DNA of 64,000 nucleotides from Schistocerca nitens (lineage: Eukaryota > Arthropoda > Insecta > Orthoptera > Acrididae), in assembly GCF_023898315.1 (NCBI RefSeq), contig NC_064614.1:495644109-495708108 (forward strand), read 5' to 3'. Below are positions 19,548 through 30,301 of this stretch, one piece after another. The position numbers and the translations under genes are program-made. The notes below the pieces were generated by a model. The model was not told the origin of the DNA. It worked only from the letters and a program-made list of their open reading frames with translations, and made no database searches. Position 1 is the stretch's first letter; each line of letters opens with the position of its first letter.

Positions 19548-21780
19548 TACGCAATATACCATTGAGCGCTTCAGTTATTCACTCACATTCGTCTCATACA
19601 CTCTTCTTAATAATCTAATCTTAATGATAATTATTTAGTTTCAGTTGGATTCTCTTAAAAATATCTCTCAGCGGATGGATGAACGTCATTTCATTGAAAC
19701 AACAGTCCATTCATTAGATGTTGCGAATCAAGTTCAGAAAGAGTAAATTTAAAACGTACATACAGTACTAACGTATTTTTTGGAACGGGATTCGACAAGT
19801 CGTTATGCATTTGTTACACTCAGTTTGCAGAGTCTTTGTCATTGCTTTGAAATATGTCATTCCTTTAGAATTATATCTGATGCGAGTACAGAACACGCAT
19901 AATAATGGCACATTTACAGCTTACAGCCTTTCCCGACGCAGCGCACAAATCCGTGACGTCAGCCAGCAGGAAAATATTACTTACAACAAATTAATTTCTT
20001 GAAGTCTTACTAAGTTATAACCAACGTATGTGCAAGATAACTCGAATACAGGCATGAACCGAGGAATACCACATCGTTTCCTCGGCCATTCATTGAGAAT
20101 CAGGCGCAGAAGTAACAAGGAGCACGATTACTTTCCCTACCGACTTAATTTCTCTTAATGGCGGTCGTAAAAGCCAAGTCCTCCCAAGTCCTAATAGTTA
20201 AACGTCTCGCAACGCACTCCAGCAAAACAGCCGAGATAGTGTGATAACTCTCTTTGAAGTCTGGATATCTCGGCCATTGGTCGACGATATCGTAGAACAC
20301 TCCTCACTTTCTGATTTGCTACTGGAAGCCATTTTCTTATCTTTAGTGAGACGTGTACTACTGAACAGTGCTTCACTATCTCTTTCAGCAGGATGAAAGG
20401 CGCACGTATATCTGTCCAGAGTACCGCATGCAATATCCGTGTACCGCGATTAAAGATCCACTTATCTCTAGAATGTGCCGCCATTAACGCTCAACCACGC
20501 ATACTAACAACTTCCAATTGTTTTTGACATTGCAAATAAATGGTTTATCTTATTTTTGCCCACTCTTATCATTTCAGTTAACAATAACTTCTGACCTCAT
20601 GTTCAGTGTTCACTTCCTTCGTACTAGTGATCGTTATACAGTCGTTACGGGCAGTAATTTTCCTTGTCTGTCACAATTCTCTTTTACTTATTCTATATAC
20701 CATACCCTACAAAAATCTAAAAAGAAAATACTTTATGCTTTTATTTCATCTCTACAGAGAGGCTGCCTCCAATAGCCGAAAAATTTCTAGCTTGCTGTCA
20801 TTTACCTTTTATTCAGATAACCTGTCCGCGGCTTCTCTATTTACTTATCTACATACATAATATACCATTAATCAGTACTCACAGCCTGAAAGCAGTTCTG
20901 TTTGATTCGAAGGTAGTGATAAAATTATATTAGCATCGTATTTCATATATATAATCACGAAGGCAGTCTCAACGAATCACAAACAACTGGAAAAAGAACT
21001 TCGTTATTTTAATGGTTAGCTATTGTTCTCGATTTAACAGATTGTACTTTCCTCTAAGATATGGCTGTTTTGACAGCATGTGGCAAGCAAAAGTGTTGAG
21101 AAATACTCCTCAACATTCCTGAGTCTAGCTTTTTGGACGTGTAATGTAGCATCAGGTGGCAGAATTGCAAAATTTTCATTCTCATGTCACACTTCCATTA
21201 TAATTAAAATCCCCATCTGTATGGTCATATCTTAATTTGCACCGCGCATGCTACTCGATGACGTATGAATGTGGATAGAGGGTATGATTTGCTGAGCACT
21301 TTGAAAACGTTCCTGTTCAGAGAGAGCCAGTCAGATTCCTAAACGCCGGCGAGACAGGCATCCCCTTTGACAGCCTTTAGATTTCGCTTGCGGCCGGCAG
21401 GCGCTAGTTCACCGTCGTAGCGCCACTCAGCTCAGGGCTGTTGAAACTGTTGCCTGTTACACAGGCGCCTAGGAATAAATGACTGGCTGTCTCTGTACAG
21501 GTACATTTTTAAAATGCTCAGCAAAGATGTTCAGGTAGCACCGAGTGTGTTGCCGAACTGCTGGATCTTAGAGGGAACCTTTGCCATTTTATTCACATTT
21601 GTGACAAGGTCGCACCCCCATACGTCGCGTCACAAAAGCGCGTGAAAAAAGAGGGCTAAAAAAGCATGAACACACTTTGCTGCTTCGGATCCAGTTTGAA
21701 TTTCATCCAATAGTTTTGAATACCCCGAAGTGGTTCCACCCTGTGCATCACAGTGGAAATTTCACCTTTGAAACGTCCCC
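19548..21780. other. unassigned AT-rich DNA
   Basis: Over 2 kb with no transposon coding blocks, SINE heads or terminal repeats that I recognise. Open frames are short. It may be genuine unique intergenic or intronic sequence, or very old repeats. Confidence 0.5.
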
Positions 21781-22650
21781 TTAGAAAAATTTATTAATTA
21801 CTGTGCTGATAAACCTCTTACATTATTTGATTTTCAAACAGCTGAGCACAACTGAACGTACTCAGACATTTCGCTCGTTGCCTATTCTGATCAACACTAA
21901 ACTGACACCCAATATTTTTAGCCCAACGCAATCTGACTTTCAAAAATCCCTACAATGGTCCTGACATAACAATAATCTATACCTTTCATCAATCACTTAC
22001 CTCACAAAAATCTTCGTTACTCGAACTACTGCAATACAGCGAGCGCCACTACTGCCAGCTAAATAAAAGATTCTAACTACTGATAGACATAGTTAGCAAA
22101 TGAAAGATTTTGATAGAGAGCAAACAATGTATTTACCTTAATAGTGTTGAAACATGGCTCTGAGCACTATGGGACTTAACTGCTGAGGTCATCAGTCCCC
22201 TAGAACTTAGAACTAGTTAAACCTAACTAACTTAAGGACATCACACACATCCATACCTGAGGCAGGATTCGAACCTGCGACCGTAGCGGTTGCGCGGTTC
22301 CAGACTGTAGCGCCTAGAACCGCTCGACCACCCTTAATAGTGTTCAAAAGTCATAATATATATAGCAGTTCATGGCATCCAGTCTTACAAATTTACTGAC
22401 TGTGATGAACACACGTCCAGATCATCCGCTCTCAAAACTCCGCCATCTCTCTCCCCACATCCACCACTGCTGGCGGCTCACCTCCAACTGCGCAACGCTA
22501 CGCGCTGTTAACAGCCAACTGCCCAACAGTACAATAGCGAATATTGCAACAATGCTAACCAGCCACAGACTGGACACAGCACAGCCAGTGATTTTCATAC
22601 AGAGCGCTACCAATATAAAAATCTAAACAGCCTACTTACACCTACACTCC
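21781..22650 (-). repeat. unclassified ~0.7 kb repeat, first copy (inverted relative to 57470)
   Basis: The reverse complement shares ordered blocks with 57470-58200: GATTGCGTTG.GCTA, a GATCAGTGTTGAT-like block, GTACGTTCAGTT.T.CTCAG and GTGAGGTAAGTG. Here the family begins GAAACGTCCCCTTAG and is opened by a SINE A at 22149-22331. No coding capacity is visible. It could be a solo LTR or a non-autonomous DNA element. Confidence 0.55.
22149..22331 (-). repeat. SINE family A, minus, 13-bp target duplication
   Basis: The target duplication CCTTAATAGTGTT is exact at 22136-22148 and 22332-22344. Box B complement GGATTCGAACC and the 3' body (CAGTCCCCTAGAACTTAGAA) are present. Confidence 0.85.
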
Positions 22651-24104
22651 AAACAAGTGTTATCACATTCATTGGGGGTACAGGCTCACAATGTCCTTAG
22701 AGAAGGGTTGAATTGTCTGGAGGGCGTCAGCAGCGTCAAAGGTTGTCAAGAATATCGCACTACAAAGTGTTGTTTTCGACTGTCAAATGTGTAGGAATCA
22801 ACACCCCAACGATATGGGTGGTTTCAATGATGCCTGTTCGTGTCGATACTGAGCGACAGTGTGTACGAGACGTTCTCCTCGGCCACCCCATAAAAAAAGC
22901 ACGTGCTTTCAAAGCTGATTGTTGCGGTTCTGACGTTCATCGCAGAGGCGTCAAATGAAGGGGTTGAATGTGGATAAGAAGGGATGTGGCTACCTTCCTA
23001 TCGTGTGACATGCCCACGTTGGCGTTCGGCATAACTGAAGTAAAATTTGGTGCCAATGTGACTTCTATATTACACCTGACATGATTTCTGAGCTCTGACT
23101 ATTTTCGTATGTGTCGAAACCTTGCTGTCTGAAACGTCGCCGAACCAGAGGGTGACATCGTGAGGCGCAACGCACTTGCACCAATACAGAAGGACGCTGT
23201 AGGGATCTTTAAGCCAAATTTCAAAGTTCTCCGTCGCAATAGGAGACCGGGGTTTCGAAGAAGTGGCCATTTAATTGTGTTCCGTAGTGTAATTTAAAAT
23301 GTACTTGTTTGTAGGCCATTTGCAGATAGCTTCATATAACAAATCAGAAAATATCGTTAAATAACAGAGATAAGTACATGTTCACTTATATGTACATCGA
23401 TGTCGTATCGACTTTACTATCGGAACATAACATCATTTCAAACTTTGTTTTTTGCTTCTTATACAGCTATCAGTATTTCATACTGCGCCATAGATCTTCC
23501 TCAACAGCTATCGTCCAAAAATTCATCGCTTTTCTAAATCTGCTTTAGCGGCATAATTCCTCTCGATTGCATATAGGAGCACTGGAACTGTTATACAGTA
23601 AAATGCCTTGATTTTAAGTATGGCGTAGTTTGTGAGCTCGTAATCTGTATCACTTTCAAGTAAGGTAGAGACATTACGACTCTAGGCTTACGTTGTTGTG
23701 GTCGTTCGACGAAGTGCTCTGGTAAATGTAGTACTCTAGCTCATAAAATCACAGTTCCGGAACTATCTGTGGGAGTCTGCGTCGCTAACGTGAATGTATT
23801 CGTGTAGAGACAGTTTGTTTAAATTGTAGGCTATGCTGCTCACTTTTTTACTATTTCCCGGTTCTGTCAGGGCTTCAGACTGGACAGGCATCGATGAACT
23901 CAGACTGCGTCCCAGATCATACAGTAAAGATCGCTTTAAATACTTTCCCTAAGGGAGAAACAAAATAAATAAATAAATAACTGTGACTGGCCCAGAGATT
24001 GTGATGCGGCAGCTCCTACTGGGATTATGTCTTCCAAAGCTCGTAATGCATCCAGTGAAAGTTCCAGCTGTCAGTAATCTACAGTCATTCCCGGAAAGGA
24101 GTTG
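22651..24104. other. unassigned DNA
   Basis: No recognised coding block. A short (AAAT)n-like run lies at 23963-23982. The frames around 22713-22958 and 23070-23270 show no known motif. Confidence 0.4.
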
Positions 24105-24325
24105 AAATGAGTCATCGTCTGGTCCTCGGAGGACGACGGTTGAAATCCTCGTCCAGCCATCCAGATTTAGGTGTTCTGTGATTTCCATATATCACTTAAG
24201 GCTAATGCCGGGATGGTTCTTTCTAAAGGGCGCGGCCGGTTTCCTTACCAAATCCGAAGTTGGACTCCGTCTATATTGACTTCGTTGTGGACTGGGCATT
24301 AAACTCTAATATTCCTTCCTTTCGT
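24105..24325 (+). repeat. SINE family G
   Basis: GTCCTCGGAGGACGACGGTTG, TCCTCGTCCAGCCATCCAG and TTTAGGTGTTCTGTGATTTC are followed by GCTAATGCCGGGATGGTTC, CGCGGCCGGTTTCCTT, GACTCCGTC and GGGCATTAAACTCTAAT. The shorter copy at 5300-5465 shares the second half. The tRNA-like head is degenerate. Confidence 0.5.
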
Positions 24326-24727
24326 CCTGGGAGAGGCCGTGGCGCTGCGCGAAGCCCCGTTCGCGACCACGGCTGATGGACAAGCGACGCGTTTCTCAGA
24401 AAATGGCTACGAATCGCATTTTGGCGGACCCAGACCAATTTACATCACTACCACACTTGCAAGGTAATCTTCATAACAGTCGACAGCCTTACTATGTTCT
24501 GGGAGAAAGTGTGAAACTCGTCTGTGCTCTAAAACGAATTGATTAATAGCCAGTAGTTACCCTCCTACATTCAGAAAGATTACGTCGTTCGACCGTTGGA
24601 CTGCAAAAAAACATCGCTAACTGTCAGCAACATATTTGGTTCCTTGTAGTTTATGCCGGCAATCACCACGAAAATAACAGATCAAAGTCAACAGGTCAAA
24701 AGGCACATTAAGACACCACACTTCAAA
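24326..24727. other. unassigned DNA
   Basis: The left ~100 bp is GC-rich; the rest is AT-rich. No coding or repeat signature was recognised. Confidence 0.4.
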
Positions 24728-24839
24728 AAACTTCCTGGCAGATTAAAATTGTGTGCTAAATCAGACTCGTACCTGGGACGTTTGCCATTCGTGGGCAAAT
24801 CCTCCATTCATCTGTTTTCTTGTTATTGATCTCATTTTA

Positions 24840-24978
24840 TTCGTTATTGTTCGTTGCATTTGTTCGGGGTGGACGTCCCATGACACCTGTTCAAGTTCAT
24901 CATTGATTCATTCACTCAGCTTTTTATTACAGAGGCCAGCTAACCCCCGACCGAACACGCTGAGCTACCGTGCCGGCA
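24840..24978 (-). repeat. SINE family C, minus copy
   Basis: GTTCGTTGCATTTGTTCGGG, GGACGTCCCATGACACC, then ATTACAGAGGCCAGCTAACC and CGAACACGCTGAGCTACCGT (reverse of a tRNA-like head). It lies inside family B sequence. Confidence 0.6.
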
Positions 24979-25201
24979 TCGACTGAGCTATACAGTTTTA
25001 CTTCCGCCAGTACTTCATCTCCCACCTCTCAGATTTAACAGAAGTTCTCTTGCATACCTTGATGGACTAGCACTCTTGGAAGAAAAGATAGGTATTGCTG
25101 GGACATGGCCTAGCCACAGCCTGGAGGTTCGTTTCCAGAATTAATATTCGCTCTGCAAGGGACTGTGCGCAGATATGGGACATGGGAGATGAAATACTGC
25201 C

Positions 25202-25402
25202 GCCGGCCGCAGTGGCCGAACGGTTCTAGGCGCTTCAGTCTGGTACCGCGCGACGGCTGCGGTCGCAGGTTCGAGACCTGCCTCGGGCATGGATGTGTGT
25301 GATGTCCTTAGACTAGTTAGTTTTACGTAGTTCTAAGTTCTAGGGGACTGATGACCTCACCTGTTAAGTCCCATAGTGCTCAGAGCCATTTGGACCATTT
25401 TT
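25202..25402 (+). repeat. SINE family A, plus, 11-bp target duplication (one mismatch)
   Basis: GAAATACTGCC (25191-25201) and GAAATAATGCC (25403-25413) flank a full copy running from GCCGGCCGCAGTGGCCGAAC to CCATTTGGACCATTTTT. Confidence 0.85.
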
Positions 25403-25612
25403 GAAATAATGCCGCATATAATGATGTGTGGGAAGGAGGAGGGGAGAGGGGGGCGTGCGTCGTACCTGGCTAGTTCAGTCGCGACAGCCTTTGTCCACGA
25501 AAAGGGAAGGTTCTGAGTTTGAGTACCGGTCCGACACACCCCTTGATCTGCTAGGATGTTTCAAATCAGCACACACTCTTCTTCAGAGTGAGAATTCATT
25601 CTGGAAACCACA

Positions 25613-26001
25613 CTTCAAGTATCCTCGGGAAAAAAATTTTATTTACTGGGTTCAATTAGACCGCTAGCAAAAGTAGCGTTACGAGTCAACAAAAATTTCT
25701 AGCTCCAGATTTCAAACATGTTAAACCGATCTAACCAACACGTCCGATAAGAGGGCCCGTGACTTCGCTTTTGCACCTAGGTAGACTGCCCACTGACTTT
25801 TTAATTTCGCGAACTATCAAAAGAAAAATTCCAGTCCTTAAGTTAATCAGCCACAGGAGCAGGAAGTACTTCCCTTTAACAGCATTTCTCTGGAAAGTGC
25901 TATTTCTTGACAGGACTTAAAACAAGCTACTACTAGGAAACATTTACCATCATGGAATGTACTAGTCCTTAAACCAGCTTAGTATTTCCATCCACAAATT
26001 A
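25613..26001. other. unassigned AT-rich DNA
   Basis: Nothing recognised. Confidence 0.4.
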
Positions 26002-26703
26002 CAGTGTCTGATCAAAAGTATCTGGACACCTATTCCTCGACATTAATATGGGGTGTGTCTGTCCATCACCTCTGTGACGGCCTGATAGTTCCGGAACTGT
26101 GATATCAACGAAATGTCCGAATGTCTATTGAAAATTGCATCCTATTCTTGCTCAACAGCCGAAAACAGTAGTGATGTTGGACACTGGGGTCTGGATATAA
26201 GTCATTTCAGGAATGTTATTGCCCTTAGACCCTTAACTCACAGATACTGCTTTATGACGAGGTACATTGTCATGCTCATACAATCACTGTCTCTGAACTG
26301 TTCCCCTACTATACCCAGTTCACAGTTCTGTAAAATGTGTTCATATTACTCCACATTCTGCGTTTTCTTAACCGCTGTAAGAAGAAAACACCCTTAGCAC
26401 GAGAAACACCACCACACTCTAGCACCACATCCGCACAACTTCAATGTTGGCTCTCTGTGTGACGACAGTTAACGTCTCGGCGGAGGTTCGAGTCCTCCCT
26501 TGGGCATGGGTGTGTGTGTTTGTCCTTAGGATAGTTTAGGTTAAGTAGTGTGTAAGCTTAGGGACTGATGACCTTAGAAGTTAAGTTCCATAAGATTCCA
26601 CACACATTTGAACTATTTTTTTTTTTTTTTTTTTTTTTGACAGTTAACGTTCTCCAGGCATTCTTCAAACCCAAAGACTTCCATCGGATTTCCACAGGGT
26701 AGA
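26002..26703 (-). mobile_element. Tc1-like transposon relic, minus, cut by SINE and RTE
   Basis: The end CAGTGTCTGATCAAAAGTAT, then CTGGACACC (from 26002 after a TA), matches the Tc1 end type seen at 6086. Minus-strand codons from 26460 down to 26050 recall the transposase DDE half: KCGGCGARVWWCFSC, EQFRDSD, AITFLK, RPQCPTS and a VMDRHTPY-like C-terminus. The element resumes after the SINE at 26639 (GTTCTCCAGGCATTCTTC) and is cut at ~26703 by an RTE. Confidence 0.65.
26476..26638 (+). repeat. SINE family A2, plus, 12-bp target duplication
   Basis: GACAGTTAACGT occurs exactly at 26464-26475 and 26639-26650. The head is truncated. GAGGTTCGAGTCCTCCCT, GGGCATGGGTGTGTGTG and AAGCTTAGGGACTGATGACC are present, followed by a ~20-T run at the end. 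Confidence 0.8.
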
Positions 26704-27775
26704 CTTAGAGAAAGCTTTTGACAACTTTGATTAGAATACTTTCCTTGAAATTCTGAGGTTAGCAGGAATAAATAAAGGAAGCGAAAGGTTGTTTGCAATT
26801 TGTACAGAAGCCAGACGACAGTTATAAGAGTCGAGGGGCATGAAGGAAAGCAGTGGTTGAGAAGGGAGTGAGACAGGGTTATTACCTAGACGCGATGTTA
26901 TTCAATTAGTACATTGCGCAGGCAGTAAAGGAAATAAAAAAAAAATTGAGTAGGAATTAAAGTTAAGGGAGAAGAAATAAAAAACTTTGATGTTTGCCGA
27001 TACGTTGTAATTCTGACAGAGACGGTAAAAGATTTGGAAGAAGGATTAAACGGGATGGACAGGGTATTGACAGGAGGATATAAGATGAACATCAACAAAA
27101 TCAAAACAAGGATAACGGAATGTAGTCGAATAAAATAAGGTGATGCTGAGGGAATTAGGTTAGGAAACGAGACACTTAAAGTATTACATGAGTTTTGCTA
27201 TTTGGACAGCTAAGTAGCTGATGACAGCTGAAATAGAGAGGGTATAAAATGAAAACTGGCAACGACAAGAAAAACGCTTCTGAAGAAGAGAAATTTGTTA
27301 GCATCAAGTATAGATTTAAGTGTCAGGAAGTCTTTTCTGAAAGTAATTCTATGGAGTGTAACCATGTACGAAAGTGAAGCATGGTCGATAAACAACTTAG
27401 ACAAGAAGAGAGTAGAAGATTTTGAAATGTATTATTCCAGAAGAATGCTGAAGATTAGATGGGTAGATAACGTAACTAAAGAGGAGGTACTGTATAGAAT
27501 TGGGAAGAAAAGAAATTTGTTCCACAAGCTGACTAGAAGAATGGATCAGTTGGTAGAATATATTCTGAGATATCAAGGGATCGTCAGTTTAGTACTGGAA
27601 GGAAGTTTGGGGGGGAGTGGGGGGGGGGAGTCGGAGACTAAGAGATGAATACAGCAAGCAGATTCAGAAGGATGTAGGTTGCAGTAGTTACTCGGGAATG
27701 AAGAGGCTTGCCCAGGATAGAGTGCCATGGATAGCTGCAACCATCTTCGCACTGAAGATCACATCATCATCATCA
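26704..27775 (+). pseudogene. RTE-like LINE RT to C-terminus, 5'-truncated
   Basis: It starts at GTAGACTTAGAGAAAGC (VDLEKAFDN block). Degenerate palm blocks follow: a GVRQG-like block near 26868, a degenerate FADT near 26994 and an NGMDRVLTGGYKMNINK-like block near 27050. The clearest part is SIDLSVRKSFLKVILW, MYESEAWSINNLDKKR, SRRMLKIRWVDNVTKEEVL, VEYILRYQGIVSLVLEG, then RRLRDEYSKQIQKDVGC and RLAQDRVPWIAA. It ends in a CATCAT run at 27762-27775. A G-rich expansion lies at 27608-27629. Stops throughout the palm make it dead. Confidence 0.7.
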
Positions 27776-28978
27776 GTGTTCTGCCAAAAGTCAGGTTTTA
27801 ACATGTTAGTTCTCCAGACTGTCCGGTCTTCTGCCATCCTCTGTAGGTCCGCATCATTTCCTCTTCCCTTTATGTCGTCTATCATCTACATCTACATCTA
27901 CATACATACTCCGCAATCCACCATACGGTGCGTGGCGGAGAGTACCTCGTACCACAACTAGCATCTTCTGTCCCTGTTCCACTCCCAAACAGAACGAGGG
28001 AAAAATGACTGCCTATATGCCTCTGTACGAGCCCTAATCTCTCCTATCTTATCTTTGTGGTATTTCCGCGAAATGCAAGTTGGCGGCAATAAAATTGTAC
28101 TGCAGTCAGCCTCAAATGCTGGTTCTCTAAATTTGCTCAGTAGCGATTCACCAAAAGAACGCCTCCTTTCCTCTAGAGACTCCCACCCGAGTTCCTGAAG
28201 CATTTCCGTAACACTCGCGTGATGATCAAACCTACCAGTAACAAATCTAGCAGCCCGCCTCTGAATTGCTTCTATGTTCTCCCTCAATCCAACCTGATAG
28301 GGACCCCAAACGCTCGAGCAGTACTCAATAATAGGTCGTATTAGTGTTTTATAAGAGGTCTCCTTTACAGATGAACCACATCTTCCCAAAATTCTAGCAG
28401 TGAACCAAAGACGACTATCCGCCTTCACCACAACTGCCATTACATGCTTGTCCCACTTCATATCGCTCTGCAATGTTACGCCAAAATATTTAATCGACGT
28501 GACTGTGTCAAGCGCTACACTACTAATGGAGTATTCAAACATTACAGGATTCTTTTTCCTATTCATCTGCATTAATTTACATTTATCTATATTTAGAGTT
28601 AGCTGCCATTCTTTACACCAATCACAAATCCTGTCCAAGTAATCTTGTACCCTCCTGCAGTCACTCAACGACGACACCTTCCCGTACACCACAGCATCAT
28701 CAGCAAGCAGCCGCATATTGCTATCCATCATACCCAAAAGATCATTTATGTACATAGAAAACAACAGCGGACCTACCACTTCCCTGGGGCACTCCAGATG
28801 ATACCCTCACCTCCGATGAACACTCACCATCTTGTACCTCCTTCTGCCTCTCAGTCTTGTCCCACAAACCAATCCTTCCAAAGTATCTGCTAGCAAGCAC
28901 TCCCTTCTCAATGAATGTCCCAGCCAGTTCTTTTTCCTTTCTCTTACAACCTTCAGCACCACAAGAACAGCCAAAAGA
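27770..28978 (-). mobile_element. RTE C-terminal fragment (minus), split by a CR1 insertion
   Basis: Minus-strand codons at 28978-28815 read VLKVVRERKKNWLGHSLRR, LEGLVCGTRLRGRRRYKM, which is an RTE C-terminal domain. The continuation IDDIKGRGNDADLQRMAEDRTVWR lies at 27882-27770, with a GAT-rich tail. The join is interrupted by the CR1 copy 27884-28812. Removing the CR1 restores continuous order. Confidence 0.7.
27884..28812 (-). pseudogene. CR1/Jockey-like LINE RT, 3' half
   Basis: A frame running from near 28779 to 27958 stays open for over 270 codons: VGPLLFSMYINDLLG, MRLLADDAVVYG (YxDD-type pair), LTLNIDKCKLMQMNRK, FGVTLQSDMKWDKHV, IRPIIEYCSSVWGPYQ, AIQRRAARFVTGRF and a final FFPRSVWEWNRD. 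Just upstream, in another frame, SSGVPQGS precedes it, so one frameshift separates the motifs. The 3' end carries a (TGTAGA)n tail at 27884-27903, the tail type also seen at 58574 and 61575. The endonuclease and palm start are missing by 5' truncation. The long open frame suggests modest age. Confidence 0.8.
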
Positions 28979-29092
28979 ATGCGGAATAATATGATGTATT
29001 GGAATCATGATAATATGGTGTACTGGAATATGATTAAAACCAACATGCCTTCATAAGAAAAGTGTTGCATTACTTATTGACTGCCCCTCCCA
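28979..29092 (+). mobile_element. mariner 3' end fragment
   Basis: GCGGAATAATATGATGTATTG...AACATGCCTTC...GTGTTGCATTACTTATTGAC and TGCCCCTCC match the 3' region and terminal repeat of the mariner at 13796-19547. The rest of this copy is missing. Confidence 0.6.
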
Positions 29093-29480
29093 TTTTGACA
29101 CGTAAGAAATACGTAAATGACATTGCCGTTTTTGTGACGGGACGTTGGACTACCATCTAATATCCATCCATTACACCAGTATAGCCACGCCTCTGGTAGT
29201 GAACTGCAGCCTATCCGACCAGTAGCAGCCCAGATCCTCTTACCATCGGGGAGGTCATTTAACTCCGACCTCTTCACAAAAAAGACACGATTGCGTTGGG
29301 GCCTTGCCAAAGTAACCTCTAAAGGTCCTGTCTTTGTTTGCCCCGCCTGTATAATTTCTATAATTTCTAGCACCTATACAACATCACTAATCACTTCTTA
29401 ACAACGTAAATGTCTCCGCTCTCATCAGCCATCATCGATTCACAACCGGAAAAATGCAAAACTGAAACAAAACAATATAG
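29093..29480. other. unassigned DNA
   Basis: A 99-codon minus frame (29074-29373) has no recognised motif. No repeat family was identified. Confidence 0.4.
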
Positions 29481-29529
29481 TTCTTCCGGGTTATATGGCA
29501 GTGGTCCATGGAATTCTTCAATTCCTAAC

Positions 29530-29561
29530 GTTTCGTCCAATACTACGTTGGACATCTTCAG
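29530..29561 (-). ncRNA. hammerhead-like motif, left arm
   Basis: Minus-strand CTGAAGA (29561-29555), T, a 6-bp stem and GAAAC (29534-29530). The motif is identical to that in the right arm, so both copies are intact. Confidence 0.45.
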
Positions 29562-29915
29562 AGGTATAGCTGGTCCTGCTGAGTCCTGCTGAGTCCTGCC
29601 GACTAACGAGTCGGGCGTCGGAGAGCGGCCTAAATACCGAGGAAAGTGGGCGTGGTCTAGCTTGCACATAGTAGCAGAGAGAAAACTAGTCAAAGATAAA
29701 ATGTAACTATCGATAATAGTCCGTCATAGAAGCAAGGTATGGACGGTGGCGTTACAGAATCGATAACTGATTTTTATCTATGACGGACTATTATCGATAG
29801 TTACATTTTGTCTTTGACTAGTTTTCTCTCTGCTACTATGTGCAAGCTAGACCACGCCCACTTTCCTCGGTATTTAGGCCGCTCTCGGCAGGACTCAGCA
29901 AGACCAGCCATACCT

Positions 29916-29947
29916 CTGAAGATGTCCAACGTAGTATTGGACGAAAC
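29916..29947 (+). ncRNA. hammerhead-like motif, right arm
   Basis: CTGAAGA (29916-29922), T, GTCCAA (29924-29929), loop CGTAGTA, TTGGAC (29937-29942), GAAAC (29943-29947). The mirror copy is on the minus strand at 29561-29530. Confidence 0.45.
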
Positions 29948-30116
29948 GTAGGAATTGAAGAATTCCATGGACCACGGCCATATAACCCGGAAGAATTATC
30001 AACAACAGTACCATCCGGTCGTGAAAGCCTTCATTGTATGAAAACAATATAATGTGTTTTTTGCTAGCTTCGAATCAGGGATGCCAACAAAACATTTATA
30101 TGACGAATTATACGAA

Positions 30117-30301
30117 TGGCTCTGAGCACTATGGGACTCAACATCTTAGGTCATAAGTCCCCTAGAACTTAGAACTACTTAAACCTAACTAACCTAAGGA
30201 CATCACACACACCCATGCCCGAGGCAGGATTCGAACCTGCGACCGTAGCAGTCCCGCGGTTCCGGACTGCAGCGCCAGAACCGCTAGACCACCGCGGCCG
30301 G
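30117..30301 (-). repeat. SINE family A, minus, 13-bp target duplication
   Basis: CGAATTATACGAA is exact at 30104-30116 and 30302-30314. The copy runs from the 3' body (TGGCTCTGAGCACTATGGG) to the head complement CCGCGGCCGG. Confidence 0.85.

Larger units (their letters stand above)
24728..25612 (+). repeat. family B foldback copy carrying SINE C and SINE A insertions
   Basis: The left end CTTCCTGGCAGATTAAAATTGTGTGC leads into a minus-strand tRNA-like head (CCTGGGACGTTTGCC, GTGGGCAAAT). The right end has a plus-strand tRNA-like head near 25470-25538 and the tail AGCACACACTCTTCTTCAGAG. Between are the family B body blocks (TTACTTCCGCCAGTACTTC, TGGCCTAGCCACAGCCTGG). Family C (24840-24978) and family A (25202-25402) are inserted. 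Confidence 0.65.
29481..29995. repeat. ~220-250-bp-arm palindrome with hammerhead-like motif in both arms
   Basis: The left arm 29481-29730 and right arm 29777-29995 are inverted copies (shared: TTCTTCCGGGTTATATGGC/inverse, AATTCCATGGACCAC, CTTTCCTCGGTATTTAGGCC, ATTATCGATAGTTACATTTT). The spacer is 46 bp. Each arm has CTGAAGAT, a 6-bp stem GTCCAA/TTGGAC and GAAACG. The right arm lost a ~17-bp segment around 29888. Inverted terminal repeats with hammerhead motifs are known from Penelope-like elements; no RT is present here. Confidence 0.7.

Noticed and set aside
28742-29008. 88-codon frame as a novel protein
   Set aside because: It is a fusion across a CR1 insertion into an RTE relic, read partly out of frame.
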